Positions 23,540 to 33,110 of a DNA stretch of 64,000 nt are shown in pieces (position 1 is the first letter of the stretch; every line of letters begins with the position of its first letter). Location: positions 27,857,160 to 27,921,159 of the forward strand of contig OZ024927.1 in NCBI GenBank assembly GCA_964017235.1, in the 5' to 3' direction. The notes below the pieces were generated by a model. It was not told where the DNA came from. It saw only the letters and a program-made list of their open reading frames with translations, and searched no databases. The position numbers and the translations under genes were made by a program. Origin of the DNA: Sabellastarte sp. h YS-2021. Taxonomy: Eukaryota; Annelida; Polychaeta; Sabellida; Sabellidae.

Positions 23540-23830
23540 AAAAATAGCATCAGAAATGCCTATATCCTACAGCCTGGGGAAGTAGCACTGACACCATGAA
23601 TTATAGAGGAGGTGTAACAGTACAAAGATCAGGAGACTTTCAGAACAGACAGCTTATAAAGTTGAGAAATCTATTAACAGAACTATAGCTGTATCCTACA
23701 GCCTGGGGAAGTAGCACTGACACCATGAATTATAGAGGAAGTGCAACAGTACAAAGACCAGGAGACTTTCAGAACAGAGAGCTTATAAAGCTGAGAAATC
23801 TATTAACAGAACTATAGCTGTCAACAGATA
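23540..23830. repeat. Tandem duplication, about 129 bp, two copies
   Basis: The phrase tatcctacagcctggggaag, then accatgaattatagagga, occurs at about 23562 and again at about 23691, with the following gtacaaagaccaggagactt also repeated. A related block lies at 43585-43700 (catcagagatgcccgtaccc). It belongs to the dispersed tandem-core repeats of this genome. Confidence 0.8.
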
Positions 23831-24002
23831 TAGCACAAATAGTTCAAAGTACCAATAATAACCAGTAGCTGCAATCCACATATCTTTGTGATAGGCGAAA
23901 TATGTCTCATATTACCTGGTCATGATTTTAAAGGTCATTACGGCAAGGCCAAAGTTCAAGTCAAGGTCACACCATGATATTGCATACTTACATCCCCCAA
24001 CC

Positions 24003-24440
24003 AAGTATCAATCAATCAATCAATCAATCAGTTGTCCACATGCTTAATCTCCGTATCAACGGATTCTAAGGCACACCATCCAATTCATAAGGCATAAGTC
24101 ATAAGACATTAGACATGTTCCGAGTCGTTCCCAGAGAGGTCGTCCGGTGTTCGGTAGTAAGAAGCTATGGTGGGAATGATTTCTGAAATAGGTAGGTTTT
24201 GAGTCGACTTTTGAAACTGGAGAGATTTGGAGCACTGCGTATATCATATGGAAGATCATGCCATAACTTAGGGGCATCATATGAAAAACTATTGTTAAAA
24301 TGGACCTTTGATTTATGGATGGAAGCACAGTAAGAGGGAACCTGAAGGAACAAATTTTTGGGATTGGAACGTCTTGTATTCATGGCAGATTTGTACAAGG
24401 GGAGATATGGTGCAAAATACTTAGGCTGGCCAGTGGTGAG
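24003..24440 (-). mobile_element. LINE 3' end (CR1/L2-like), left piece
   Basis: The minus strand encodes the C-terminal tail of a non-LTR reverse transcriptase ORF2: PKYFAPYLPLYKSAMNTRRS, SYDAPKLWHDLPYDIRSA, FKSRLKTYLFQKSFPP, then a stop. A short 3' untranslated region follows, and a tgat-repeat tail at 24009-24029. Tandem short 3' tails and this FKSRLKT-LF ending are typical of CR1/L2-group LINEs; the clade cannot be fixed. The other piece of the same LINE is at 28092-28250, across the inserted DIRS. Confidence 0.85.
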
Positions 24441-25910
24441 GTACATGCGGAGGCGACCCAGCCAGACTTGCTTCTCTGTGGCTGTCAAGAGACCTATGAG
24501 GGACATAAACTGCCTGACCGTGCAGGAGTCCCTGTTCTTTACCAAGAGAAGTTTTGCCTTTAATGTCTCCCAGCGCTCTGACGTGGGTAGAACCCGTCCC
24601 GTCAGGAGATCGAACTGGTAGCCTACGAAATTGAACACTTGCTGGGGTACCAGTTCTGACTTCTCCAAGTTGACCACCCAACCTAATTCGCGGCAGAGGG
24701 CCAAGAGGGTCTGGGTATTTCGTTGGCAGGTTTCCGGGCACGGGGCTCTGAGCAACCAGTCGTCTAGGTACTGGTGGATTCTTATACCCTTTGTTTGAGC
24801 CAACAATTTCACCTCCTTTACCACCTTGGTAAATTCCAACGGAGCCGTGGCTAGTCCGAATGGAAGGGCTGTGAACTGATATGCCTTGCTGTTCAAAAAG
24901 AACCTGAGGTATTTTCTGGATCTGGGATGGATGGGGATATGAAAGTAAGCGTCGCTGAAATCCAGTGACGTGACCCATTCCCCTTTTTGTAAGGAGACCC
25001 TTATGGTTTCCGGTGTTTCCATCTTGAAAGTGTTTGTTTGGAGATAAAGGTTTAACTGGCTGAGGTCCAAAATGGGTCTCCACTTTTTGTTGGGTTTTGG
25101 GACCAAGAACAACCGGTTGTAAAAGGACAGGGAGGTCCGTACAACCACCTTTTCGACTACCAACTTTTTTCTTAGTGCAACCAAGGCCTCTGACAGAGCC
25201 CGGCTTCTTACCGGATTTGCATAACCACTTGTGATGAGAGGAAACCGTGTCAAAGGGGGCCTCATTTTGAACGGTAGGGTATAACCCTCCTTCAAAATGG
25301 AGACTACCCTGGGATTTGCCCCTAGTTCTTGCCACTTTGGCCAAAAGGTCTGTAGTCTCCCCCCTACACCCAACTCTTTGACAACATTGGGGACATTTGG
25401 AACAGGTTTGGCAGAAAGACAATGATTTACAAAAGAAGCACCTTTGACAAGCTTTATTTCTGTCTTTTTCACCACGGGTCTTATACCTTTCTTTTGCGGA
25501 AGCCCTTTTGAAATTGCATACTGAGCATGAGTTGCAACATGACAAGATACAAGAGGATTTGAAGGTTTTGGAACAGTGTTTAAAGAAGGAACTTTGACTA
25601 TTGTCTGAACATTTAAACTGTCCTGAACCACAGGTTGTACAGTCTGCTTTACTAACTTTGACGTTTTCCCCACATTTACTGATTTCTGAATGGGAGGAAA
25701 CATGCTGTAATTGTCATTTAAAACCTTTATATCCCTTGGAACGAGAGAAACGAGGGTTAGAACCCCTTCCTCTGCCACGTCCTCTATTCCTAGGCCTACT
25801 AAATTGCCTCCATGGTTGTTGTTCTTGTTCCGTACCGGTAGACCTTTGATCCCTTCTGTCATAAGGCCGGTATCTGTTGGCTGTCCTCCAACCGGACTGC
25901 TGTGAAGCAC
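24441..25910 (-). pseudogene. DIRS copy 2 reverse transcriptase
   Basis: Motifs in order: VGGRLQTFWPKWQELG, FYNRLFLVPKPNKKWRPILD, SLDFSDAYFHIPIHPRSRKY (motif A), LPFGLATAPLEFTKVVKEV (motif B), HQYLDDWLLRA (YLDD, motif C), FVGYQFDL, and SLIGLLTATEKQVWLGRL. It is close to copy 3 and less close to copy 1. The open frame happens to run on into the LINE tail, so the last 90 or so residues of that frame are LINE, not DIRS. It overlaps the end of ORF1 in another frame, as is usual in this family. Confidence 0.88.
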
Positions 25911-27777
25911 CCGGACCGGGTCTCAGAGCAGAACCGGAAGCCTCATGCTTGATGATATCCTGTTCAGCAGTGGCAATGACTGCGTCGGGAAAGAGGCCAT
26001 AGCCAAACATTGGAGCATTTCTAAGATGTAACCATGTATCTTGCTTGACACCAGGCTTCATATGTTCTAGATAAGCATCACGTCGGATCAAGATAAGATT
26101 AGCAAGATGCACAAACACACTGTCCGCGAGATGTTGCAAAGCCGTGCCCATGGCAACAGAGACACTTTGGTGAAAGGCCATAAGATCCTTGAGGTCGTTC
26201 AGGGCACCAGACACTTCCTTAGGGGCTTTGCCCTTGTTGATGCGGGAACATAACATGGCAACATGACTAGACATTTTATCTTGCAACTCACTAGCGCACC
26301 GGTTGAACCCTGCAGCATTGTTAACGATATATGAGTTCTCCCTAGCGCACTTCTCCCACCTTCTGAGGTATTCCTGTGAAATGGGCCTAGAAGGAGGGCC
26401 TGCAGCTGGATAGGCCGAAGCCTTAGTAAGCCTTGGAAACTGAGAATTGAGTTTCGCTTCTGTATTATGCCAACTGAAGAGTTTTCTACCCGGTCTGTGG
26501 GGGCCATCTTGTTTAATGGTATACATCTGATACCATCTTGCCTGTGACTTGGGGATCTTCACAAACTGGTCTTTTTTCAGTCCGGCCGAGTCTTGGGCCC
26601 TTGAAGGGTAGCCTTCTGCCACAACTGTATTGAGTCGCTCCAACTTCTGGCAGAGCCAGTCATCCGGCGGCATTTCAACTGAAATACGGGCAGGCCTTTT
26701 AGGATTCTTACCCTTCCAAGGGTTATTGGATTTATCCGGCTCATTCAAGTCACTTTCAAAGTCCGGTATGTGAGTCCACCCCATGAAGGAACGAACCGAC
26801 CTTACAGTTTCTCTGTAGTTCATCTCTTCGGTTTGCTCAGGGTGTTCCAGAGTATCAGAGGAAATCTCACCTTCGTCAGAGTCAGAGTGCACAGACGACA
26901 CATCAGAACCGGCCAAAGGGTCATCAAAATCAATGTCGTCCGGTTCCGGTGGAAGATTGAATGTACCGGGGAAAGCAGAAGCTGAAGATGAAGTTGTAGG
27001 CTTAGCTAAAAACAGGTCACCAGCAGAACCGGCTTGGTCATCTTCCGGTGTAAGGGTGACTGAAGATGCCGGAGGGGCTTTCTTCTGTACTGTAGCCTGC
27101 GTTACACTCTCCGGACCGGAGGTGCCCAAAGCAGGGACCGGCTTATCCAAGGGAACCGGTTTATCAGCTATCTTGACTGACTTCTTATGTTTTTTGTCTT
27201 TAGTTTTCTTAGGTTTATCCTCCCCAGATTTAACAACGGCCTCCTGCACTGCCGGGGACTCCACCGGACCGGTGGGCCGGGCAGCCGGGGCAATAAAGGG
27301 GGATTCAGAAGGCACAGCTTTTGAACTTGAAGGGTTCACCGCCATCTTGGGGGTGGAGAAAACATTGCCTCTACTCAACAAGGCTTCTACACGTGCAAAT
27401 TGCTCTGCCCATTTATCATTCATCAGAGAAAACTGTTCTGCTGTAACAAAAGTGGCAGGATGAGATGTACTCTGAGGAGGGGCAGTAAAAGTTGGCTCCG
27501 CAGAAGAATCCACGGAAGCAATGACTTCAACTTCTTTAGGGGAAACTAAAATACCTGCTTTACGGTCTTTTCTGATTCTGTAAGAAGGGGTAGAAATCAA
27601 CTCCTTTTGTTCATCAGAGAAGGAATCGCACACACTACACTGTTTGTCTTTAACACAAGGGTCATCCCCAATGCCTTTATCGCGACAACGCGCGCATTTC
27701 TTGTGCAAATCAAAGGCGGCCATAACGTGGCCACAAGACCCCCGCCTTTGTCCTTTCTTTTCCCCTGGTGAATCCAT
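25714..27777 (-). CDS. DIRS copy 2 ORF1 (Gag-like)
   Basis: A 687-residue frame. The N-terminus RGSCGHVMAAFDLHKKCARC, then CRDKGIGDDPC and CSVCDSFSDEQ, forms a Cys/His cluster likely to bind zinc. The middle is acidic and Ser/Pro-rich. A conserved block follows (NYRETVRSVRSFMGWTHIPD, MPPDDWLCQKLERLN, KSQARWYQMY). The C-terminus is Arg-Gly rich (RGRGRGRGSNPRF). Copy 3 shows the same order. The protein is presumed to coat the element RNA. Confidence 0.85.
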   Translation of the reverse strand: MDSPGEKKGQRRGSCGHVMAAFDLHKKCARCRDKGIGDDPCVKDKQCSVCDSFSDEQKELISTPSYRIRKDRKAGILVSPKEVEVIASVDSSAEPTFTAPPQSTSHPATFVTAEQFSLMNDKWAEQFARVEALLSRGNVFSTPKMAVNPSSSKAVPSESPFIAPAARPTGPVESPAVQEAVVKSGEDKPKKTKDKKHKKSVKIADKPVPLDKPVPALGTSGPESVTQATVQKKAPPASSVTLTPEDDQAGSAGDLFLAKPTTSSSASAFPGTFNLPPEPDDIDFDDPLAGSDVSSVHSDSDEGEISSDTLEHPEQTEEMNYRETVRSVRSFMGWTHIPDFESDLNEPDKSNNPWKGKNPKRPARISVEMPPDDWLCQKLERLNTVVAEGYPSRAQDSAGLKKDQFVKIPKSQARWYQMYTIKQDGPHRPGRKLFSWHNTEAKLNSQFPRLTKASAYPAAGPPSRPISQEYLRRWEKCARENSYIVNNAAGFNRCASELQDKMSSHVAMLCSRINKGKAPKEVSGALNDLKDLMAFHQSVSVAMGTALQHLADSVFVHLANLILIRRDAYLEHMKPGVKQDTWLHLRNAPMFGYGLFPDAVIATAEQDIIKHEASGSALRPGPGASQQSGWRTANRYRPYDRRDQRSTGTEQEQQPWRQFSRPRNRGRGRGRGSNPRFSRSKGYKGFK

Positions 27778-28091
27778 GATATATATAGCACAAAACTACT
27801 AACACACTTTAAACAAATATCCAATCTAACACTAGTAAAAATTAAAAAAGTTTCTCTTAAACTTCAAGCGTTAACAAAATGGACGCGCCAAACAAAAAGA
27901 GGAAGAGCGCATGCGCGAGCATGCGCAGTATACCAGCAGGTTGGCTATACAGCCACCTGGCGAATGAACAGGACACTACCGGTCCCGGCCAGAGCCCAGC
28001 TCAGGACGTTTTTTTCTAACGTTTGGCGTGACCGGCAAGGCGCCGGACAAATGCATCTGTCCACTAGGTAAGATGTATTAACGCAATAAAA

Positions 28092-28250
28092 CTAGGGTTT
28101 TGAAGATAATACGTTGTCTAATGGGTAGCCAATGAAGTGTCCCAAGGGTGGATGTAATGTGAGTGTACTTTGAAGCACCAGTGACAAACCGTGCAAGAGC
28201 ATTTTGAACATATTGGAGCCTTGTAGCATTTCGGGATGACATTTCGGGAT
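28092..28250 (-). mobile_element. LINE fragment, right piece
   Basis: The minus strand reads RLQYVQNALARFVTGASKYT, then LGTLHWLPIRQRIIFKTLVL. This is the block (VQNA-AR, LHWLPI, RI-FK) that precedes the APKYL/PKYF segment in CR1/L2-type LINE proteins. The very next LINE residues are found at 24440, on the far side of DIRS copy 2. The two pieces therefore belong to one LINE split by that insertion. Confidence 0.85.
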
Positions 28251-28490
28251 ATCTTTACACCTTATATTTTCTGAGATATTGCCTGGACAAGACTTTACAG
28301 GGTTCACATCAGTATGGAAAGGTCAAAGTTCAATTCCAAGGTCACACTATGATACTGTGTGCCAACCAATGCATCAGTTTCCTGCTGAGATATAGCCCAG
28401 ACAACATTTTTCCTGCCTCTGCCCGATCGGACAGCATGGGTGAAAACAATACCTGCACAGCTTTTAAAGTCTGTGGGGGGAAAAAGTCAA
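28250..28490. repeat. aaggtcaa-type repeat scrap
   Basis: Contains ggtcaaagttcaattccaag, gtcacactatgatactgtgt, gagatatagcccagacaaca and a ctgcccgatcgg stretch. The same order occurs at 23935-24002 and, as a tandem array, at 44080-44530. Confidence 0.65.
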
Positions 28491-28497
28491 CACCTAC

Positions 28498-28659
28498 TCA
28501 TGATGGGGTACATGAGCAGTACTTTCCTCTTGTGGATGTCGGGTGGAAACTTGGCGTAGAACACTTTTGCTTCGTGAGTTTCCTCATCACTCTGTATCAA
28601 TATTTTGCCAATCCGGATAGACCTGCAGCAGTCTCTCAGACCCTTCTCCATTGCCTCTC
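28498..28659 (-). CDS. UPRT homologue, antepenultimate coding exon
   Basis: A 162-bp exon preceded on the minus strand by a pyrimidine tract and acceptor (tttgtttttcag). With the phase fixed by the next exon it encodes EAMEKGLRDCCRSIRIGKIL, IQSDEETHEAKVFYAKFPPD and IHKRKVLLMYPIM. From memory this is nearly the same as vertebrate UPRT (GEAMEQGLRDCCRSIRIGKI, AKVYYAKFPPDI, LLMYPILSTGNT). The first codon is split, requiring the previous exon to end in G, as expected for ...MRSG|GEAM. That exon was not found in the window to the right. Expected length for the family is roughly 250-310 residues; the three exons here cover about the last 120. Confidence 0.94.
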
Positions 28660-29600
28660 CTGAAAAACAAAAGAAAACATAAATGCAAATTTCTACCAAT
28701 CACAATCATCGACAGGGAAATTTGGAGCTTCCAGATTTCTTGTTCAGCTTCTGCATTCCTCCAGCTGGTGGGCATTCCTGCATGCAATAGATGCAAAAAA
28801 TACATAAGTATCTGAGACTAGCATTCAACTCATATAACAAATGGGATAATAATTGACACGAGTTTGTGATATACTATACAGTATAAAATATTCTGATGTT
28901 TATGAAAGATATTATCTTATTATCTTTATATTACCTTCATACATTATTCTACAATACAAACCACCTACATTTGTAACAAATATTCTATCTCTTTTGAGAG
29001 ATTCATCTTTGTGGGCTGAACTAATGCACTGGAATCATGAGCTAAAAATCTATTTCTCAGCATTTGAATTCATTTAATGGACCTTATTTACATCATCTGG
29101 CATACAAGTGGTATTGTACATGTTAACATTTCCTTGTCAATTTATTCAATGCATTTATGAACTTTATCAATTTATCAATCTTTTCAGTCTGAAGTGGCCT
29201 GACTACATACAAAAATAGAATTGAAATCTGTCAATTTTTTTACCAACTTCCTTAAATTTCTTTCACATATTATAGCACTGAAACCAAATACCACACTCAA
29301 CATTTTTAAACAGCAAAACATAGAATATTATGTGATTTTAATCTATTCTCAGATTTTAATCTATTCTCAAACAAGAAACCCAGCTAGATGTGTTTCTTGA
29401 CAAGAATCTGACAGGGGGAGACAGAGAAAATACAGTGGAAATGTGGGATCATATATGCATGATACATGGCCTGTCTTTAAGAAATCTTGCCACCTTTAAT
29501 GTTATATTTATAGAATATTTTACACACTGTTAGTGGATTTAGTGACATAAGACATGAAATTATCAGTAACTACAAGAAGTAAGGAATTAGACCAGATGAG
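28660..29600. other. UPRT upstream intron or flank, no gene seen
   Basis: AT-rich sequence immediately upstream of the UPRT exon. I looked for the expected preceding exon (a sequence ending NCGVSIMRS before a gt donor on the minus strand) and did not find it. No repeat of note. Confidence 0.5.
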
Positions 29601-29607
29601 TAAAAAC

Positions 29608-30297
29608 AAGAGCACTCAGAGAGTGCAGACCTCGCCAAAGCAGCTCAGTCCCCCAATGCTGTGTCTATTCCATATAATAATTCCTGGGCTTGGAAAACCT
29701 ACCATTAGCATTGATATTGTATTTTTTACACTTTGTTCCTTGTTCCATTTCAGACATTCAATGAAAATTTCATCCAAATCCATCAATAACTTTTTGAGTT
29801 ATCTTCCTTTAAAAAACACCTCTATCCAGAAGATCCAGACAATGATCCGGATCACACCCAAAATCTAATCACTTCTTCCTTGTCCCAATTTGGACATGTC
29901 CTGAAGATTTCATCGGAATCCGTCCATAACTATTCGAATTATCTTCCTTTAAAGAATTCAGGGATCCAGAAGATCCAGACGGTGATCCGGATCACTCCAA
30001 AAATCTTGTCACTTCTTCCTTTATCGATTTCTCATATATCCTGAAAATTTCATCAAAATTCCTCCATAAGTTTTTGAGCTATCTTTCTTTAAAATTAAAT
30101 TTCATGGATCCAGAAGATCCAGACAGTGATCCAAATCACTCCCAAAATCTAATCACTTCTTCCTTTTCATATTCTGAAAATTTTATCAAAATCCACCAAT
30201 AAGTTTTTGAGTTATCTTGTTCACAAACAAACAGACGGACAGACAATGGACAGAAAAACCCAGGCAAAAACATAACCTCCTTGGCAGAGGTGATGAA
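29608..30297. mobile_element. Palindrome-bounded element with tandem core
   Basis: The left side begins caagagcactcagagagtgc, containing the palindrome gcactc-aga-gagtgc (29612-29626), followed by gacctcgccaaag. The right side ends acctccttggcagaggtgat, a stem acctc/gaggt whose ttggc-aggt echoes the left gacctcgccaa in inverse orientation. Between them the block gatccagacagtgatccgga, then cttcttcctttgtcccaatt, then gttatcttcctttaaa recurs about four times at roughly 130-150 bp. This is the same design as the Helentron-like families, though the class is uncertain. Confidence 0.5.
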
Positions 30298-30457
30298 GAA
30301 CAAGACAATAGAGACGGAAGGAAATAGTCATTAAATTTGGAGAAAATCCAGATCATACTCTTGATACAAAAACATTCTGAATGTCCAAAAATCACATTTT
30401 CACTAAATGTTTGTTTTAAAAAGTCTTCAAGAGATCTTCACGAAATGTTTTATGTAG

Positions 30458-31170
30458 ATAGCAATTTTTGCAAAAAAAAAATTCGAAAATTCAAAATGGC
30501 CGTCATTTTTGGCAAAACAAATTTTTTTTGAAAATTGGCATGGCTACTCTGCAGAGATACCCTGTGGTTCAAAAATTTCATCGAAATCACTCTATCTAGC
30601 ACTATTTTCAAGATATAAGCATTTATGTGTTTTGCAATTTTTGCGAAAAATTCGAAAATTCAAAATGGCCGCCATTTTTGGCAAGAGAAAATTTTTTTGA
30701 AAACTGGGATAGCTACTCATACAGATATATCCTGTAGATCAAAAATTTCATCGAAATCGCTCTATCTAGCACCATTTTCGAGATACAAGCATTTTTTGTG
30801 TTTGGTGAAAAATTCGAAATTTCAAAATGGCTGCCACTTTTGGCGAGATAAAAATTTTTTGAAATTAGGATAGATTCTCTGCAGAGATACCCTGGGGTCA
30901 AAAATTTCGTCGAAATCGCTCTATCTAGCACGGTTTTCGAGATATAAACGTTTTTGTGTTTTGCAATTTTTGCGAAAAATTAAGAAAAATCAAAATGGCC
31001 GCCATTTTTGGCGAGACAAAAATTTTTTGAAATAGGATAGCTACTCTGCAGAGATACCCTGGGGTCAAAAATTTCGTCGAAATCGCTCTATCTAGCACGG
31101 TTTTCAAGATATAAGCATTTTTGTGTTTTCCTTATTTGGAAAATTCGCAATGATTAATTAATCATTAATT
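30458..31170. repeat. 169-bp satellite array with family A tail start
   Basis: About four units with aaaatggccgccatttttgg, gctactctgcagagataccc and tctagcacggttttcgagat. They are followed by ttttccttatttggaaaatt and taattaatcattaattactc, which is the beginning of the family A tail (compare 6494 and 58772). The tail stops at about 31170 without the terminal palindrome, so this is a truncated family A remnant. Confidence 0.85.
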
Positions 31171-31364
31171 ACTCAGCCATTTCTTAACCAACCAATCAAG
31201 TATTACAGCTGAAGAGCTTAGATTTGCACATGATTTACATTAAAAAGAAGGATAACTAAGTTTATGTTAATTTTGAAGTTATGTCAGCAAGGTAGGACAA
31301 GAATAGGACAAATTTCATATAAAGAGATTTGCAAATTTTAATTAGTAAATTAAATTTTTATTAG

Positions 31365-31540
31365 TTAATACCTTACCTACCAGACGATAGCTATAGCCCG
31401 GCGCCAGCCGGTCCCGCCAAACGAAAGAAAAGACGTCCTGGGTTTCACCCCCGGCAGGACCGGTACACTACACTCCACTCGCCAGGTGGCCTAGTTCCTG
31501 CTTCACTCGCCAGAGGGACGTGACGTCATAGCATCTTTTT
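31365..31540. repeat. DIRS copy 3 left inverted terminal repeat
   Basis: ttacctaccagacgatagct through gtgacgtcatagcatctttt is the reverse complement of 37335-37500. No mismatch is visible over about 165 bases. Confidence 0.92.
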
Positions 31541-31597
31541 TGTCCCTAAGGTTGAATTGTAAGGCTGAAAGCGGGGAAGGTTGGGTGGGAATTTCCC

Positions 31598-31694
31598 GTC
31601 TGGTAGGTAAGGTATTAACTAATAAAAATTTAATTTACTAATTAAAATTTGCAATTTCATTGCGTTAATACATCTTACCTACCAGACGATAGCT
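31598..31694. repeat. DIRS copy 3 internal complementary region
   Basis: gtctggtaggtaaggtatta to aattaaaatttgc is the complement of the outer left end (31331-31385). The continuing caatttcattgcgttaatac and cttacctaccagacgatagc is the complement of the outer right end (to about 37516). It matches the DIRS copy 1 design. Confidence 0.9.
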
Positions 31695-31824
31695 AGAATA
31701 ACTACCCAGTGGAAGGAGGGCAGCCTTCTGAGGATTAGAGAGAACTCTTATATTGTGCTTAGGTGCGAGGTTCTAGCCCCTTTTGCGGAGACATGTTAGT
31801 CTCGAGGGTAACTAGACCCACCTG

Positions 31825-31847
31825 CCCCCCCCCCCCCCCCCCTTTTT
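31825..31847. repeat. Poly-C tract near the recombinase end of DIRS copy 3
   Basis: Eighteen C bases followed by five T. On the coding strand this is A5 then G18, lying some 200 bases after the recombinase stop. Copy 1 has the equivalent A-then-G run. Confidence 0.85.
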
Positions 31848-32054
31848 GACTGCTCTGAGGGGAGGAAGAGAGTAAGAGTTCAAGGCAAAGAAATTCCACG
31901 GTTAACCTGGAAGAGTGGGGAAAGTCCTATACCCAGAGGATTATTCTGAAGTAAACGACTTTGAGAAGCCAAGGTCAAGGCTAAAGGTGAGCCTATACCT
32001 AAAACTAACTAGTATGTACACTATATAAAATTATATACAAAGAAGCTTAGGGGA

Positions 32055-33110
32055 CTAGTGGTGGATCTGCTGGGCAGCCACCACAGGACCCAAGTGAAAA
32101 AGCTCCTTATCTGCCCAGGCAACATCCTTAAGGTAAAACTGTGTAAAGGTGTTGTGGGACTTCCAGTGGCATGCTGCTAGAATCTGGTCCAGAGATATGC
32201 CACCTTGAAAGGCTTTGGAGGCCGCAAAGGCCCTAACATCATGGGCCTTAACCTGATGTAAGGTCAAGGAATCTTGGTCAGAGAGATCATAACACAACAC
32301 TACTGTTTGTTTGATCCAGGATGAGATAGTGGCAGGAGAGATGTCCTTGTTAAAACCTTGTTTGAATGAAACAAAAACTAACTCCTTTCCCGTTCTTAGG
32401 TCCTGCGTTTTGTCCAGGTAGTAGCGAAGAGCCCGAACGGGGCAAAGGGATCTGTCTTCCTTTAAAGACTTATCCAGAGTGGGGGCTAAGGCCGGGATGA
32501 CCACAGGGGCCACGCACTCTGGTCCCTCTTTTGCCAAGTGATTTTTCGCCAAGAAGCTTGGTCAAGGGTAGAGGGAAACTTTGGACCAATCAGCTTGGTG
32601 TCTGATATTTTTGTTTAACCAAGCATGAATCTCACTCCTGCGTTTTCCCGAAGCCAGGGCTAGGAGAAAAACAGTTTTGAAAGTAAGGTGCTTCAGAGAA
32701 GCCTTTCTGAGTGGTTCAAAAGGCGCTTTTGTAAGCTGGTGTAAAACCAGGGAGAGGTTCCAAGCAGGAACCCCCCGGCGCCCTTTGGGTCTATCTCTGT
32801 GAAAACTGTCTAACAGTCTAGTCAAATTGTCATCCTTGCCAACATTAACCGAGGCATTTCCCAGTTTGTCTGAAATGGCTGACCTGTAACCATCGATAGT
32901 GCTGGGCTGGAGATTCTTCTCCTGGAAAAGATGCAGGAGGAAATCTGCTATTTGTTTTATAGATGGGTTCCTGAAGTCCACCTGACTTGTTTCGCACCAT
33001 CTAACAAAAAGGGCCCACTTTGCCTCGTAGACTGCTCTGGTTGAACGTCTTTGAGGCGCCTCAATTCTTGCCGCCACTGGGCTAGAAAACCCTTGCTCCT
33101 TGATGGTCTG
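32055..33110 (-). pseudogene. DIRS copy 3 tyrosine recombinase region
   Basis: Minus-strand coding with AARIEAPQRRSTRAVYEAKW, PSIKQIADFLLHLFQEKNLQ, STIDGYRSAISDKLG, LALASGKRRSEIHAW (catalytic Arg), KAHDVRAFAASKAFQGG (His-x-x-Arg) and ACHWKSHNTFTQFYLKDVAW (Tyr nucleophile). It lies in a frame overlapping the end of the RNase H frame, a known DIRS arrangement. Part of a fossil element. Confidence 0.85.

Larger units (their letters stand above)
24441..28091 (-). mobile_element. DIRS1-like element, copy 2 (partial), nested in the LINE
   Basis: The right end (about 27880-28091) matches the ends of copy 3 and of the fragment at 2095-2295, closing with gatgtattaacgcaataaaa. Inward it has ORF1 and then reverse transcriptase. 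The RNase H, recombinase and left terminal half are absent, so it is an incomplete fossil. It interrupts a LINE reading frame: LINE coding sequence is present on both sides. Confidence 0.9.
17010..28497 (-). other. UPRT intron of 11.5 kb filled with transposable elements
   Basis: The donor is gtaggtgttg after 28498; the acceptor is the ag before 17009. Between them lie a DIRS1-like element (17236-23470), a 129-bp tandem duplication, a LINE 3' region, a second partial DIRS element nested in that LINE, and a satellite scrap. All the recognisable coding material is in the same (minus) orientation as UPRT. The donor departs from the usual gtaagt, but exon phase agreement makes the boundary secure. 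Confidence 0.85.

Noticed and set aside
24165-24440. Fusion protein of a DIRS reverse transcriptase with a novel C-terminal domain
   Set aside because: The tail is the end of a LINE protein; the shared frame is an accident of nesting.
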